The notes under the pieces were generated by a model. It was not told the origin of the DNA and made no database searches. It saw only the letters and a program-made list of their open reading frames with translations. Below, piece by piece: positions 63,136 to 64,000 of a stretch of 64,000 bases of DNA; positions within the stretch are counted from its first letter, which is position 1, and each line of letters starts with the position of its first letter. A program made the position numbers and the translations under genes. The DNA is from [Phormidium] sp. LEGE 05292 (lineage in GTDB: Bacteria > Cyanobacteriota > Cyanobacteriia > Cyanobacteriales > Aerosakkonemataceae). The DNA lies in contig NZ_JADEWG010000011.1 of assembly GCF_015207735.1 (NCBI RefSeq), positions 21,326-85,325 of the forward strand. The letters are read 5' to 3'.

Positions 63136-63911
63136 CAAAGGGAAAAAGTTGTAGTAAGATTAAAAGCAAGAGCAAGCGTCCGGCTCAAAATAGCTGAAAA
63201 CAGATGATAGTAGCTTCTTTAGCTCTCTTAACAGAAAGACATGGTGAAACATCAAAAGAAGTAAAGATGCGTCATCAATACTCAGGGAAGTTTTTTATAA
63301 AAAGAGAAAATAAAAACCAGAATCATCAACACTCAAATCTCCATCACCTGTATATTGCTGAGATTTTGACTAAACTTCGAGCTATCTATGACGCAACGGT
63401 AATGAGAAGCATAACCACTCGCTTCAGAAATGGGATCGCAAGTATCTATATACAAGAGGCAAAAGAACGGGATGCAATTAGCGATCGGCGCGATCGCTTC
63501 CCAAATCAGACTGCAACTATCTATGTACAAGCGGGTAAAAAGAGAGAAGTAACTGGCGATTCCGCTTTAGCAGATACGTCTACAGCAGGCAGGCGCGATA
63601 CTGCTAAGGCAATGCTACGCGATACACCTTTTCTTGAATGCCCGATAGGGCTATACGGCACGCTACGCGAACGCTTTATTCATGACGCAATAACTCAACA
63701 GCCCCAATCTATCTATGACGCAACGAGATGGAGAAGTATAACCCCTGGCTTCAGGAATCAGACTCAAAAATCTCGATTTATCTATGACGCTATGGTATGG
63801 ACAAACATATCTATGGGTGACGGGATATCTCCATACCTGATACTATCTATGACAGGACAACATAGAGCCGGATATCTTATCTATGACGTGATGAATTAAC
63901 CACCCATTTAT
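63136..63911 (+). repeat. Repeat unit copy 2 of the duplicated 0.8-kb sequence
   Basis: Highly similar to 59562-60376 over the whole length, with small indels and fewer embedded repeat elements. After TTAACCACCCATTT the repeat motif continues (TATATGACGCATCGG) where copy 1 is replaced by transposon-end sequence, so copy 2 seems to preserve the original junction. Confidence 0.75.
63204..63899 (+). CDS. Repeat-containing hypothetical ORF, second copy
   Basis: A 231-residue open frame colinear with the 59630-60367 ORF: nearly identical N-terminus (LALLTERHGE, then LHHLYIAEILTKLRAIYDA) and the same IYDATRWRSITPG / IYDAMVWTNISMG repeats. It differs by 14 codons in net length. The frame is kept through several indels. 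No function or family is known. Confidence 0.35.
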   Translation: MIVASLALLTERHGETSKEVKMRHQYSGKFFIKRENKNQNHQHSNLHHLYIAEILTKLRAIYDATVMRSITTRFRNGIASIYIQEAKERDAISDRRDRFPNQTATIYVQAGKKREVTGDSALADTSTAGRRDTAKAMLRDTPFLECPIGLYGTLRERFIHDAITQQPQSIYDATRWRSITPGFRNQTQKSRFIYDAMVWTNISMGDGISPYLILSMTGQHRAGYLIYDVMN

Positions 63912-63932
63912 ATATGACGCATCGGATTGGTA

Positions 63933-64000
63933 TCCATAGATTCCTTGCTTCCATTCCTTGTTCTTATAAGAACAAGGAATGGAAGCAAGGAATCTATGGA
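63933..64000. repeat. Perfect inverted repeat of at least 68 bp at the right edge
   Basis: Positions 63933-63966 (starting TCCATAGATTCC, ending TTGTTCTTA) are followed immediately by their exact reverse complement at 63967-64000, with no spacer. All visible bases of the right arm match, so the repeat may continue beyond the window. It may be a hairpin end, the centre of a large inverted duplication, or a fold-back artefact. Confidence 0.85.

Overview
The DNA comes from a cyanobacterium, very probably a filamentous one. The octamer GCGATCGC (HIP1) recurs through the window, short dispersed GC-rich palindromes of cyanobacterial type are common, and the gene families fit: AAA-like ATPases with the vMAP-type N-terminal domain, and giant Ser/Thr kinase-AAA-GAF-PAS proteins. 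ParA and ParB, a relaxase with an accessory protein, a toxin-antitoxin pair and a tyrosine recombinase, with no ribosomal, tRNA or core metabolic genes, point to a mobilisable plasmid or plasmid-like element. No conjugation pore genes and no recognisable replication initiator were seen.

Region 1 (0-24 kb) is a secretion, lysis and natural-product region. It holds a patatin-like lipase, a GH108 lysozyme, a peptidoglycan-binding protein with an L,D-transpeptidase-like domain, two small membrane proteins, an AAA-like ATPase, a LysM peptide, and a chitinase (GH18) whose C-terminal half resembles a beta-rich pore-forming toxin. Between them lies a RiPP-type cluster at 8.2-14.1 kb: DyP peroxidase, a tandem leader-like protein, a YcaO cyclodehydratase and an amidohydrolase. 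It is followed by a very large kinase/ATPase/sensor protein. Four promoters in this region share the same architecture: ATGAG boxes every 11-12 bp ending just before a TTGAA-type -35. This suggests one response regulator switches on the wall-active genes, the LysM-chitinase pair and the RiPP cluster together.

Region 2 (24-50 kb) is a defence island behind a tyrosine recombinase. It contains an HTH-NACHT ATPase with a small membrane-peptide gene beside it, a RecB/MGME1-like nuclease, a TIR-like protein, a class 2 DISARM-like operon (cytosine methyltransferase, DrmE-like, a C39/papain-like peptidase, DrmA, DrmB) without a visible DrmC, a two-gene module of a 1049-residue unknown protein and a 1244-residue helicase-like ATPase, and a Fic protein. 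The peptidase inside DISARM and the two-gene helicase module are the best candidates for undescribed biology.

Region 3 (50-59 kb) is the plasmid backbone: relaxase, MobC-like protein, SF1 helicase, ParB, ParA and a toxin-antitoxin pair whose toxin is split by a frameshift. Four copies of a 20-bp palindrome lie in phase inside parB and are probably the centromere. A longer relative of the same palindrome lies 48 kb away at 7.9 kb.

Region 4 (59-64 kb) is repeat-rich. Two diverged copies of an approximately 0.8-kb unit, carrying IYDA-type repeats in an open frame, flank a Tn7/Mu-type (TnsB-like) transposase with repeated end sites. The window ends inside a perfect inverted repeat of at least 68 bp.
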